Source: an uncultured Peptococcaceae bacterium
GTDB taxonomy: Bacteria > Bacillota > Dehalobacteriia > UBA7702
Assembly: GCA_937919295.1 (NCBI GenBank)
Contig: CALFRX010000067.1
Location: 1 to 5,220 of the forward strand
Direction of reading: 5' to 3'
DNA: 5,220 nt
The notes beneath the pieces were generated by a model, which saw nothing but the letters and a program-made list of their open reading frames with translations, ran no database searches and was not told where the DNA came from. Positions 1-5,220 of the stretch are shown here, piece after piece. Within the stretch, counting starts at the first letter, position 1, and each line of letters begins with the position of its first letter. The position numbers were made by a program, and so were the translations under genes.

Positions 1-1703
1 ACGGAACGTACTATCTCTATATCAACCGCAGCGGTTATCGCTATACCATGGAGCTCAACGTTGCCGCGGGAGTTGCCACCGCTACGCTGGACGGATTATA
101 TGATCAAAACGGCAATAAGCAAAACGATAATCAGGGAAGCTTATACCCCCTGACCAACGCGAACTATACCGCGATTCTCTTCTCCTACAGCGGCAGCAAT
201 ACCATTACGCCCAACGGTTTCAAATGGGATGAAAACAATTACGCGACCCAGGGTTATACGAAATACGAAACCGGCTCCACCATCAACGAGACCTATACGC
301 TCACCACGCTTTCCAGCAATGTAACGATTGCCAATAACACCGGTACGTTCACGATCAAAGCGACTGAAAAAGCGGGAACAAAGTATTCCAGCACCCAACT
401 GCTGGGGGCCCTTGCCCCGGTGCAGCCTTACGGCGTGTTCACCAATTACCTGGATCTCATCTCCGATATGGAAGGTAACATCGCGGCAGAGCAGGCGACT
501 CTCTTCGCCAACTTTGGCAATTCCGACAATAACCGCAACAACTTTATCATCAATAAAACGTATGCTGGCTCCACGCCCAAGACCTTCACCTTTGGCTTAT
601 ATAAAAACGCGACGCAAATGGATACCGCCACCATCACCCTGCCGACAGAAACCGGGGGAACAACGGGATCCGCCACGTTCACGGTACATGACAGCGCCGA
701 CAATTACACCGTTGCCGAATTGAATGCGGACGGCAATCCCATGAACATCGGCGATGAAAACGACGGCTATACTTTAACCAGCGTTGATTCATCCACCATC
801 TCTTCGTCATCGGCATTTAGCAGTACTTCTTATATTGAAACCGTCAATCTTTCCACACACACTGCTGCGTTACGCAACGGCACAACGACCTTAAAAAACA
901 ACCTGGTGGTCGGTCCCAACTATAAGGTGACGACCGGCAACAATAATACGATTAAGCTCAAAAAGGGCAATCTCCTATACATGACCGCCGATCAACGCTA
1001 CTGTTCCATACAGGCGAAAAACGGCACTTTTCCCATTGATTTTAAGGCTACCATGAACGACATGAGAGCCCTTTCTACCAGTTTGGCCACGGCCGTTACC
1101 TCTAATACGGTGATGGTCAGAACGATGACCATCGCCGAATTGAACAATCAGAACAATAACGGTTTAACCTTTAACACCAACGGCAAAATGCTGATCTTAA
1201 ATATCGACGCCACAAGTTCTCCCTATTTCATATCGCTTTACGCCAACGCGAAGTTCGTGGTAAACGGCGTTTCCTGCGGCGGCTACAGCCCTCAGGCCGG
1301 GAATATTATCGTTAATATTTACACCAAATACGGCAACAACTACTATCCCTTTGCCGGCGCCATTTATGATGCCGGTTTTGTCATGGGAACGTTGTTGGCG
1401 CCTAACGCGGATGTCAACAGCTTGTCGCAGAGCTATAACGGCACCATCGTCGCCAACTACATCTGCAATTGTGGCGGCGAAATTCACGGCAACACGATCT
1501 CGTCGGGAACCATCGATACGGTTTACGATTTTGTCAACACAGAAATCCCCGACGACACCAACTATAATATCCCGGAAACCGGCGGGAGGGGCAACTATCT
1601 TTTCTACGGGGCGGGCTTCGCCTTGCTGACCACTTCCGCAACGGGGTTGTTTTGCCACCGTCGAAGAGACAAAAAAAGAACACCGCCGGGGAAAGAAAAA
1701 TAA
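1..1703 (+). CDS. Sortase-anchored surface protein with choice-of-anchor-A adhesin region (5' end outside window)
   Basis: Probable cell-wall-attached adhesin. The frame is open from base 3, reading GTYYLYINRSGYRYT before the first in-window ATG (48), which has no ribosome binding site; the true start and signal peptide are therefore upstream. Numbering from that ATG: residues 1-120 are a Thr/Asn-rich beta-strand region of unknown family. Residues 123-155 (YGVF, then DMEGNIAAEQ) resemble the start of the choice-of-anchor-A/ice-binding-like adhesive fold. Residues 165-270 look like an inserted prealbumin/CnaB-like sandwich (KTFTFGLYKN, NYTVAEL). Residues 285-485 resume the adhesive fold (NNLVVG, FPIDFKATMNDMRALS, GTLLAPNADV, GTIVANYICNCGGEIHG). 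The C-terminus has IPETG (508-512), a hydrophobic segment (about 516-535) and a basic tail (RRRDKKR). Family assignments come from remembered motifs. The ligand is unknown, and no sortase gene is in view. It converges on the transporter gene. Confidence 0.85.
   Translation, partial: GTYYLYINRSGYRYTMELNVAAGVATATLDGLYDQNGNKQNDNQGSLYPLTNANYTAILFSYSGSNTITPNGFKWDENNYATQGYTKYETGSTINETYTLTTLSSNVTIANNTGTFTIKATEKAGTKYSSTQLLGALAPVQPYGVFTNYLDLISDMEGNIAAEQATLFANFGNSDNNRNNFIINKTYAGSTPKTFTFGLYKNATQMDTATITLPTETGGTTGSATFTVHDSADNYTVAELNADGNPMNIGDENDGYTLTSVDSSTISSSSAFSSTSYIETVNLSTHTAALRNGTTTLKNNLVVGPNYKVTTGNNNTIKLKKGNLLYMTADQRYCSIQAKNGTFPIDFKATMNDMRALSTSLATAVTSNTVMVRTMTIAELNNQNNNGLTFNTNGKMLILNIDATSSPYFISLYANAKFVVNGVSCGGYSPQAGNIIVNIYTKYGNNYYPFAGAIYDAGFVMGTLLAPNADVNSLSQSYNGTIVANYICNCGGEIHGNTISSGTIDTVYDFVNTEIPDDTNYNIPETGGRGNYLFYGAGFALLTTSATGLFCHRRRDKKRTPPGKEK
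1569..1673 (+). other. Cell-wall sorting signal (IPETG, membrane segment, basic tail)
   Basis: Seen directly: the codons for IPETGG begin at 1569, followed by a short Gly/Arg/Asn linker, about 20 mostly hydrophobic residues (YLFYGAGFALLTTSATGLF) and then a cluster of Arg and Lys up to the stop. This three-part layout is the standard substrate signal of sortase transpeptidases, which cut between Thr and Gly and join the Thr to the cell wall or to a pilus subunit. Ile replaces the Leu of canonical LPXTG, a variant known among pilus and housekeeping sortase substrates. The motif alone does not show which sortase class acts here. Confidence 0.88.
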
Positions 1704-1786
1704 CTCCTTTTTGTCTTTTAGAAAACGATCTTTTATTTATCATAAAAGAACACGTATTTTAAGCCGATCGCTACCATAAAAAAGCA

Positions 1787-1818
1787 AAAGCTAACTTCTG
1801 AAATAAGAAGTTAGCTTT
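1787..1818. terminator. Bidirectional rho-independent terminator between convergent genes
   Basis: A perfect 13-bp inverted repeat (arms 1787-1799 and 1806-1818) encloses a 6-base loop (1800-1805). Reading + strand, the stem is followed by a T-rich stretch (TCATTTTGTT), serving the surface-protein gene that ends at 1703. Reading - strand, the A-rich bases to the left of the stem (1777-1789) become a T-rich tail, serving the transporter gene that ends at 1855. The stem is AT-rich and the + strand T tract is broken, so termination may be less efficient in that direction. The convergent position supports use from both sides. Confidence 0.82.
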
Positions 1819-1854
1819 CATTTTGTTAGGGGGCTTCCGGCATAAGCACTTTTA

Positions 1855-2787
1855 TTATAAATTTGCCCCAGACGCCGAGGCCCGCTCCGCTTTGATCTCT
1901 AACCACTGGATCCAAACGACAACGCTGATGATCAGCAAAACCCCGATAATCTGCACAGGCAGTAACGATTGACCAAAAACGGCAAAACCCAGTATCGAAG
2001 CGGTCAAAGGATCCATCACAAAGCCTAACTGCACAATGGGAGCCTCCAGATGTTTCAGCGCATTGATATAGAAGAAATAAGTCCCGCTGGAGGTTACAAC
2101 GATAAAGGCGGCGAGGGGCAAAACCACCATGCCGTGACTGGCGGTGGCGGCTGCGCCAAGGTTGGCAAAGACCACCCAAGGCGCTGTATAAAAACAGAGA
2201 AAGATCACGGCAAAGAGTCCGTTAAAGACCATGACGGCATTGCCGTCCACACCGCAATTCAATAAATATTTTTCCGAGGTAACCATCAAAGCCCAGCAAA
2301 GCAAGGCCAACCCCGTCCAAACCAAGCCCATAAGATTCCAGCTGAAGTTGAGATCGAAAACATTCAAAACCAGGGCAATTCCCAAAACGGCCAAGCCGGC
2401 GGCGACCCCTTTTTGCCAAGTCATTTTATCTTTGAAGAGAATCCGGCAAAAGACCATCAATAAAAACAGGTTGCAGAAGACAATCGTGGAAACGATGCCG
2501 ATGGGCAGATAGAGATATGCCTTGACCAGGGAAAAATTAAGAACCGCCGATTGTACTCCGTAAAAGAGCACAATCGGTATGAGCCTTTTCGTTACGATGA
2601 TCTTGCGAATATCATCTTTGATCAGCAGGAATAGGAAAAAAAGGCCGTAACCCAGGGGCGCAATCATGGAGATGGCTCCCTCGCTAACACCATAATTGCT
2701 CATAATTGTAGCAAAAGTGCCGTAGGTCCCCCAGCAAACCCCTGCGGCGACAGCCATTAAAAACAAGAACTTCTTTGGTATTGACAT
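1855..2787 (-). CDS. EamA/DMT-superfamily transporter, ten transmembrane helices
   Basis: A 310-residue inner-membrane carrier of the drug/metabolite transporter superfamily, normally two EamA repeats of five helices. Hydrophobic segments fall at about 5-28, 37-56, 68-88, 92-117, 127-144, 151-171, 183-207, 219-243, 250-271 and 277-296, which fits ten helices with both ends short. The second repeat shows the family pattern: INALKHLEAPIVQL, DPLTASILGF, VQIIGVLLII. Where many members have a Glu just before this last part (GE), this protein has Gln273 (FGQSLLP). The chosen ATG at 2785-2787 gives MSIPKKF and lies 7 bases after GAGG. A longer in-frame TTG start at 2853 would add 22 residues but overlaps the promoter. 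The substrate cannot be told from sequence; relatives move amino acids, their derivatives or other small metabolites. It appears monocistronic, with its own promoter and terminators on both sides. Family call is firm, function is not. Confidence 0.9.
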   Translation of the reverse strand: MSIPKKFLFLMAVAAGVCWGTYGTFATIMSNYGVSEGAISMIAPLGYGLFFLFLLIKDDIRKIIVTKRLIPIVLFYGVQSAVLNFSLVKAYLYLPIGIVSTIVFCNLFLLMVFCRILFKDKMTWQKGVAAGLAVLGIALVLNVFDLNFSWNLMGLVWTGLALLCWALMVTSEKYLLNCGVDGNAVMVFNGLFAVIFLCFYTAPWVVFANLGAAATASHGMVVLPLAAFIVVTSSGTYFFYINALKHLEAPIVQLGFVMDPLTASILGFAVFGQSLLPVQIIGVLLIISVVVWIQWLEIKAERASASGANL

Positions 2788-2794
2788 ACTTTTT

Positions 2795-2800
2795 CCTCTC
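2795..2800 (-). promoter_or_regulatory. Ribosome binding site of the EamA transporter gene
   Basis: On the - strand the sequence GAGAGGAAAAAGT stands directly before the ATG at 2785-2787, leaving 7 bases between GAGG and the start codon. This is a good Shine-Dalgarno match and spacing. The alternative ATG 15 bases upstream (2800-2802) and the TTG at 2853 have no comparable site, so this decides the start. Confidence 0.8.
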
Positions 2801-2822
2801 ATACTTTCATAGATCCACTCAA

Positions 2823-2853
2823 AGTATAAACCTTCATCTTGCTTTAAAGTCAA
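2823..2853 (-). promoter_or_regulatory. Probable sigmaA-type promoter of the EamA transporter gene
   Basis: On the - strand, TTGACT (2848-2853) matches the -35 consensus at five of six bases, and TATACT (2823-2828) matches the -10 consensus at five of six. The spacer is 19 bases, longer than the ideal 17, which would suggest moderate strength. Transcription would start near 2816 and give a leader of about 28 bases before the start codon, enough for the ribosome binding site. No clear operator or riboswitch is visible in this short leader. Confidence 0.55.
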
Positions 2854-2901
2854 TCCTCTTTTTAAATCATCTTAACGGTTGTAATCGCTTGTCAGCGCCG
2901 C

Positions 2902-2956
2902 AAAAAAGGAGGGCGTCCCTTTCCTATAAGCACATAGGCTTATGAAAGGGACACCC
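2902..2956 (-). terminator. Rho-independent terminator of ppdK
   Basis: About 35 bases after the ppdK stop (- strand direction) lies a long hairpin. Arms 2911-2913/2954-2956 (3 bp), one C-A mismatch, 2915-2923/2944-2952 (9 bp), a 2-base bulge (2924-2925), then 2926-2931/2938-2943 (6 bp) close a 6-base loop. On the - strand it is followed by TCC and six T residues (2902-2907 as A on the + strand). This is a strong intrinsic terminator and separates ppdK from the transporter gene downstream. Confidence 0.88.
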
Positions 2957-2990
2957 TGACATAGAACATGGACGGTATGAAAGGTCCTTT

Positions 2991-3722
2991 TTATTGATTG
3001 CGAATCGCAGCTTGGGCCGCAGCCAGTCTGGCGATGGGTACACGGTAAGGAGAGCAGCTGACGAAGTCGAGGCCGAGACGGTGGCAGAGATCAATGGATT
3101 CTGGATCGCCGCCGTGTTCACCGCAGATACCGATGAGAAAATCAGGTTTGACGCTTCTCGAACCTTCGATGGCAATCTTCATCAGTTTGCCCACGCCCTT
3201 TTCATCCAAGGTAACAAAGGGGCTGACGGGCAAAACCTTTTGTTCCACATAAGTGTGGAGGAATTTCCCTTCCGCGTCGTCCCGAGAGAAACCGAAGCTG
3301 GTCTGGGTCAGGTCATTGGTGCCGAAAGAGAAGAAGTCCGCTTCCGTTGCCAGTTCATCCGCGGTCAGGGCGGCACGGGGTACCTCGATCATGGTGCCGA
3401 CGGTATATTCAAAATCAATTTTCGTTTCTTCCTTCACTTGGGCGGCGATATCATCGATGATGGCTCTTAAACGATGAAATTCGTTGATATGGACAACGAG
3501 AGGCACTTCCACTTCGGGGAAGACTTCAAACCCTTCTTTGGTCAGCTGAGCGACGGCTTCGAAAACTGCTCTGGCCTGCATATCGTAAATTTCAGGATAG
3601 GTGATACCGAGACGGCAGCCGCGATGACCGAGCATCGGATTGAATTCGGAAAGCGCCTCCACTTTCTTCATCAGTTCTTCCCTTTCGGCGATGACGGCGG
3701 GATCACCGCCTTCGCATTTCAG
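2991..3722 (-). CDS. ppdK: PPDK 3'-side fragment: rest of the PEP/pyruvate-binding domain
   Basis: The family sequence resumes at 3722 as LKCEGGDPAVIAEREELMKK and runs 243 residues to the stop. It holds EFNPMLGHRGCRLGITYPEI, MIEVPRAAL (the Glu that binds metal, codon 3384-3386), FFSFGTNDLTQ (Asn/Asp active-site pair) and GICGEHGGDP (the Cys acting as general acid/base, codon 3123-3125), ending in CSPYRVPIARLAAAQAAIRNQ, a typical C-terminus. Its first ATG is at 3671, with a purine-rich GGGAAG 5 bases upstream that could by chance support internal initiation. The resulting polypeptide would be an incomplete barrel, so an independent function is unlikely. It is best read as the broken-off end of ppdK. 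Confidence 0.8.
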   Translation of the reverse strand: MKCEGGDPAVIAEREELMKKVEALSEFNPMLGHRGCRLGITYPEIYDMQARAVFEAVAQLTKEGFEVFPEVEVPLVVHINEFHRLRAIIDDIAAQVKEETKIDFEYTVGTMIEVPRAALTADELATEADFFSFGTNDLTQTSFGFSRDDAEGKFLHTYVEQKVLPVSPFVTLDEKGVGKLMKIAIEGSRSVKPDFLIGICGEHGGDPESIDLCHRLGLDFVSCSPYRVPIARLAAAQAAIRNQ

Positions 3723-5220
3723 CGTGGAGGGGCGGGTCTAAGAAGCGGATGGTCACAGGAAATCCTGCCATGGCTTTCAGGATGCCGTAAAAATCGCTTC
3801 TCTGCATCGGCAATAATTTTGCCAGCGCTGCCTTTCGGCCTTCCACGTCCTCTGCCATGATCATTTCCTGAACCACAGGAAGACGATCCAAGTCCATAAA
3901 CATATGCTCCGTCCTGGTGAGGCCGATGCCGTGGGCGCCGAAAGCGCGGGCTTTTAAAGCATCCGGGGGATTGTCGGCATTGGCGCGGACATCAAGTTTT
4001 CTAAATTCGTCGGCCCAACCAAGATATTCTTCGAATTCTTCGCCTTGGGCGGAAGCCGTCATCGGCACTTCGCCTTTGAAAATGCGGCCGGTGGCGCCGT
4101 CAATGGAGATCATATCCTCTTCGGTGAGGGTATCACCGTTGATCACAACCTTTTTGCCTTCGGCATCGATTTTCAAAGCTTCGGCACCGCAAACAGCAGG
4201 CACGCCCATGCCTCTGGCAATGACCGCCGCGTGGCTGGTCATACCTCCATGACTGGTCAGGATGCCCTGGGCTTCCACCATGCCGTGAATGTCTTCCGGC
4301 GTGGTTTCCGTGCGCACAAGAATCACCTTTTGCCCGGCTTTGCCGAGTCTTTCGGCAGTGTCAGCGTCAAAAACGACGTTGCCGCAGGCAGCGCCGGGAG
4401 AAGCGGGAAGCCCTGTGGCAATGGCGGTCAGCTTCGCTTTGGGGTCAATCCCGGGATGGAGCAATTGGTTGATCTGGAGCGGATCAAGGCGCATCAAGGC
4501 TTCTTCCTTGGTGATCAAACCTTCTTCCACCATATCGACGGCGGCTTTCACCCCAGCGGCAGCGGTACGTTTGCCGTTTCTGGTCTGCAGCATGAAGAGT
4601 TTACCGCGTTCCACCGTGAATTCCATATCCTGCATGTCGCGATAATGGGCTTCTAAATTGGTGGCAATCTCTAAAAATTGAGCGTATACGTCGGGCATCT
4701 CCTGGGCAAGACTGGCGATGGGCTGGGGTGTCCGAATCCCGGCCACGACGTCCTCCCCTTGGGCATTGATGAGATATTCCCCGAAAAGTCCTTTTTCCCC
4801 GGTAGAGGGATTGCGGGTAAAGGCGACGCCGGTGCCGCAATCATTGCCCATATTGCCGAAGACCATGCATTGCACGTTGACAGCAGTACCCAGGGCATCG
4901 GAAATCTTATTGGCTTTTCTGTAATAGATGGCGCGGTCGGAATTCCAGGAACGGAATACGGCCATGATCGCCAAAAGCAACTGCTTTTCGGGATCCTGGG
5001 GGAAGCAATCACCGGTACTCTTTTTGTAGATATCTTTAAAGGTAGCGATCAGTTTTTCCAAGGCCTCGGCGGTGAGTTGGTGGTCAAACTCCACGCTTTC
5101 TGCTTCTTTCAGCAGGGAAAGGGCTCTTTCAAAGGAGGCGCCATCCACGCCCATGGCGACATCGCCGAACATCTGAATAAAACGGCGGTAGCAATCCAGG
5201 GCAAAGCGGCGGTTGCCGGT
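3703..5220 (-). CDS. ppdK: PPDK 5'-side fragment: nucleotide-binding and phosphohistidine domains
   Basis: About 505 residues, entering from the right edge as TGNRRFALDCYRRFIQMFGD; the ATG at 5172 is internal, not the start. Visible residues 17-230 are the rest of the ATP-grasp domain, with FRSWNSDRAIYYRKAN, GTGVAFTRNPSTGEKG, GEYLINAQGEDVVAG, MEFTVE and LQTRNGKRTAAA; the Glu and Gln in the last two correspond to nucleotide/metal ligands of the family. The swivelling phosphohistidine domain follows, with GGMTSHAAVIARGMGVPAVCG split around the catalytic His (codon 4231-4233). The start of the PEP-binding barrel has GLTRTEHMF (Arg codon 3913-3915) and TIRFLDPPLH (Arg codon 3745-3747). After this His the frame gives only AEMRRR and stops. 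These six residues are not family-like, which marks the break. The domain identification is firm. Confidence 0.85.
   Translation of the reverse strand, partial: TGNRRFALDCYRRFIQMFGDVAMGVDGASFERALSLLKEAESVEFDHQLTAEALEKLIATFKDIYKKSTGDCFPQDPEKQLLLAIMAVFRSWNSDRAIYYRKANKISDALGTAVNVQCMVFGNMGNDCGTGVAFTRNPSTGEKGLFGEYLINAQGEDVVAGIRTPQPIASLAQEMPDVYAQFLEIATNLEAHYRDMQDMEFTVERGKLFMLQTRNGKRTAAAGVKAAVDMVEEGLITKEEALMRLDPLQINQLLHPGIDPKAKLTAIATGLPASPGAACGNVVFDADTAERLGKAGQKVILVRTETTPEDIHGMVEAQGILTSHGGMTSHAAVIARGMGVPAVCGAEALKIDAEGKKVVINGDTLTEEDMISIDGATGRIFKGEVPMTASAQGEEFEEYLGWADEFRKLDVRANADNPPDALKARAFGAHGIGLTRTEHMFMDLDRLPVVQEMIMAEDVEGRKAALAKLLPMQRSDFYGILKAMAGFPVTIRFLDPPLHAEMRRR
3720..3726 (-). other. Deletion/frameshift junction in ppdK
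   Basis: Reading the - strand, the codons for LDPPLH end at 3724. Continuing in that frame gives AEMRRR and a stop at 3703-3705, whereas family-like sequence continues from 3722 in the frame shifted by one. The residues EFLP and the helix expected after LDPPLH in PPDKs are absent from every frame. A single-base indel therefore cannot explain it; a missing segment whose length leaves remainder 2 on division by 3 (for example 23, 44 or 47 bases) would. Confidence 0.8.

Larger units (their letters stand above)
2991..5220 (-). pseudogene. ppdK: Pyruvate, phosphate dikinase, frame-disrupted (5' end outside window)
   Basis: PPDK interconverts ATP + pyruvate + phosphate with AMP + PEP + diphosphate in the cytoplasm, acting in gluconeogenic or pyrophosphate-linked glycolytic carbon flow. 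Two adjoining reading frames on the - strand together cover the enzyme from about residue 126 (Clostridium symbiosum numbering) to the C-terminus. The 5' frame is open to the window edge and stops at 3703; the 3' frame takes over at about 3722. Spacing of the catalytic His, the two PEP-domain arginines, the Glu/Asn pair and the Cys agrees with the family except across the join, where about 8-15 residues are missing. As read, translation ends soon after LDPPLH, removing about 240 C-terminal residues with essential catalytic groups, so the product should be inactive. A sequencing or assembly error is an equally good explanation; if so, this is an ordinary intact ppdK. No other gene shares its transcript within the window. 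Confidence 0.85.

Noticed and set aside
1197..1658. - strand open frame of 153 residues opposite the surface-protein gene
   Set aside because: Shadow frame; the + strand protein has domain motifs and a complete sorting signal over the same bases.
1729..1749. Second hairpin after the surface-protein gene (8-bp arms 1729-1736 and 1742-1749)
   Set aside because: The stem is almost all A-T, and no T tract follows; the 1787-1818 hairpin is a far better terminator.
2902..2956. Riboswitch or small RNA in the transporter upstream region
   Set aside because: The long hairpin with a T tail lies upstream of the promoter and downstream of the ppdK stop, so it is explained as the ppdK terminator. The transporter leader itself is only about 28 bases.
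2994..3470. Long + strand open frame opposite ppdK, and similar long frames opposite ppdK at 3474-3860 and 4045-4656
   Set aside because: They are antisense shadows of a clearly recognisable enzyme, with no family-like motifs.
3669..3726. Programmed ribosomal frameshift or a naturally split two-subunit PPDK
   Set aside because: There is no slippery heptamer with a downstream structure at the join. Conserved residues after LDPPLH are missing from all frames, and the break falls inside the PEP-binding barrel rather than between domains.
1..5220. Mobile element, CRISPR array, phage or defence cassette
   Set aside because: No transposase, integrase, direct-repeat array or nuclease/effector motif was found; the three genes are an adhesin, a transporter and a central metabolic enzyme.

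Overview
The window looks like a chromosomal segment of a Gram-positive bacterium in the phylum Bacillota. The evidence is a sortase-type cell-wall sorting signal, a GAGG Shine-Dalgarno sequence, a sigmaA-like promoter, T-tailed hairpin terminators and a pyruvate, phosphate dikinase of bacterial type. I cannot place it more precisely from sequence alone.

Layout. Bases 1-1703 (+ strand) hold the 3' part of a gene for a large, Asn/Thr-rich surface protein. Its reading frame is open to the left edge, so its start lies outside the window. It carries a choice-of-anchor-A type adhesin region, apparently interrupted by an inserted beta-sandwich domain, and ends in IPETG, a membrane segment and a basic tail. 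Bases 1704-1854 are a short convergent intergenic region with a perfect 13-bp hairpin that can end transcription from both sides. Bases 1855-2787 (- strand) encode a ten-helix EamA/DMT-family transporter with its own promoter and ribosome binding site. Bases 2788-2990 hold that promoter and the strong terminator of the next gene. Bases 2991-5220 (- strand) encode pyruvate, phosphate dikinase (ppdK), which runs off the right edge.

The most notable feature is in ppdK. The gene is broken near 3720-3726 by a small out-of-frame deletion just after the conserved LDPPLH motif of the PEP-binding domain. Everything on both sides is collinear with the family and all recognisable catalytic residues are kept. 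This suggests either a very recent inactivation or a sequencing/assembly error.

The three genes appear to be separate transcription units with no evident functional link: cell-surface adhesion, export or uptake of a small metabolite, and central carbon metabolism at the pyruvate/PEP node. No mobile element, CRISPR array, tRNA or rRNA was seen, and no gene-free stretch exceeds about 205 bases. I did not find a convincing new multi-gene system here.
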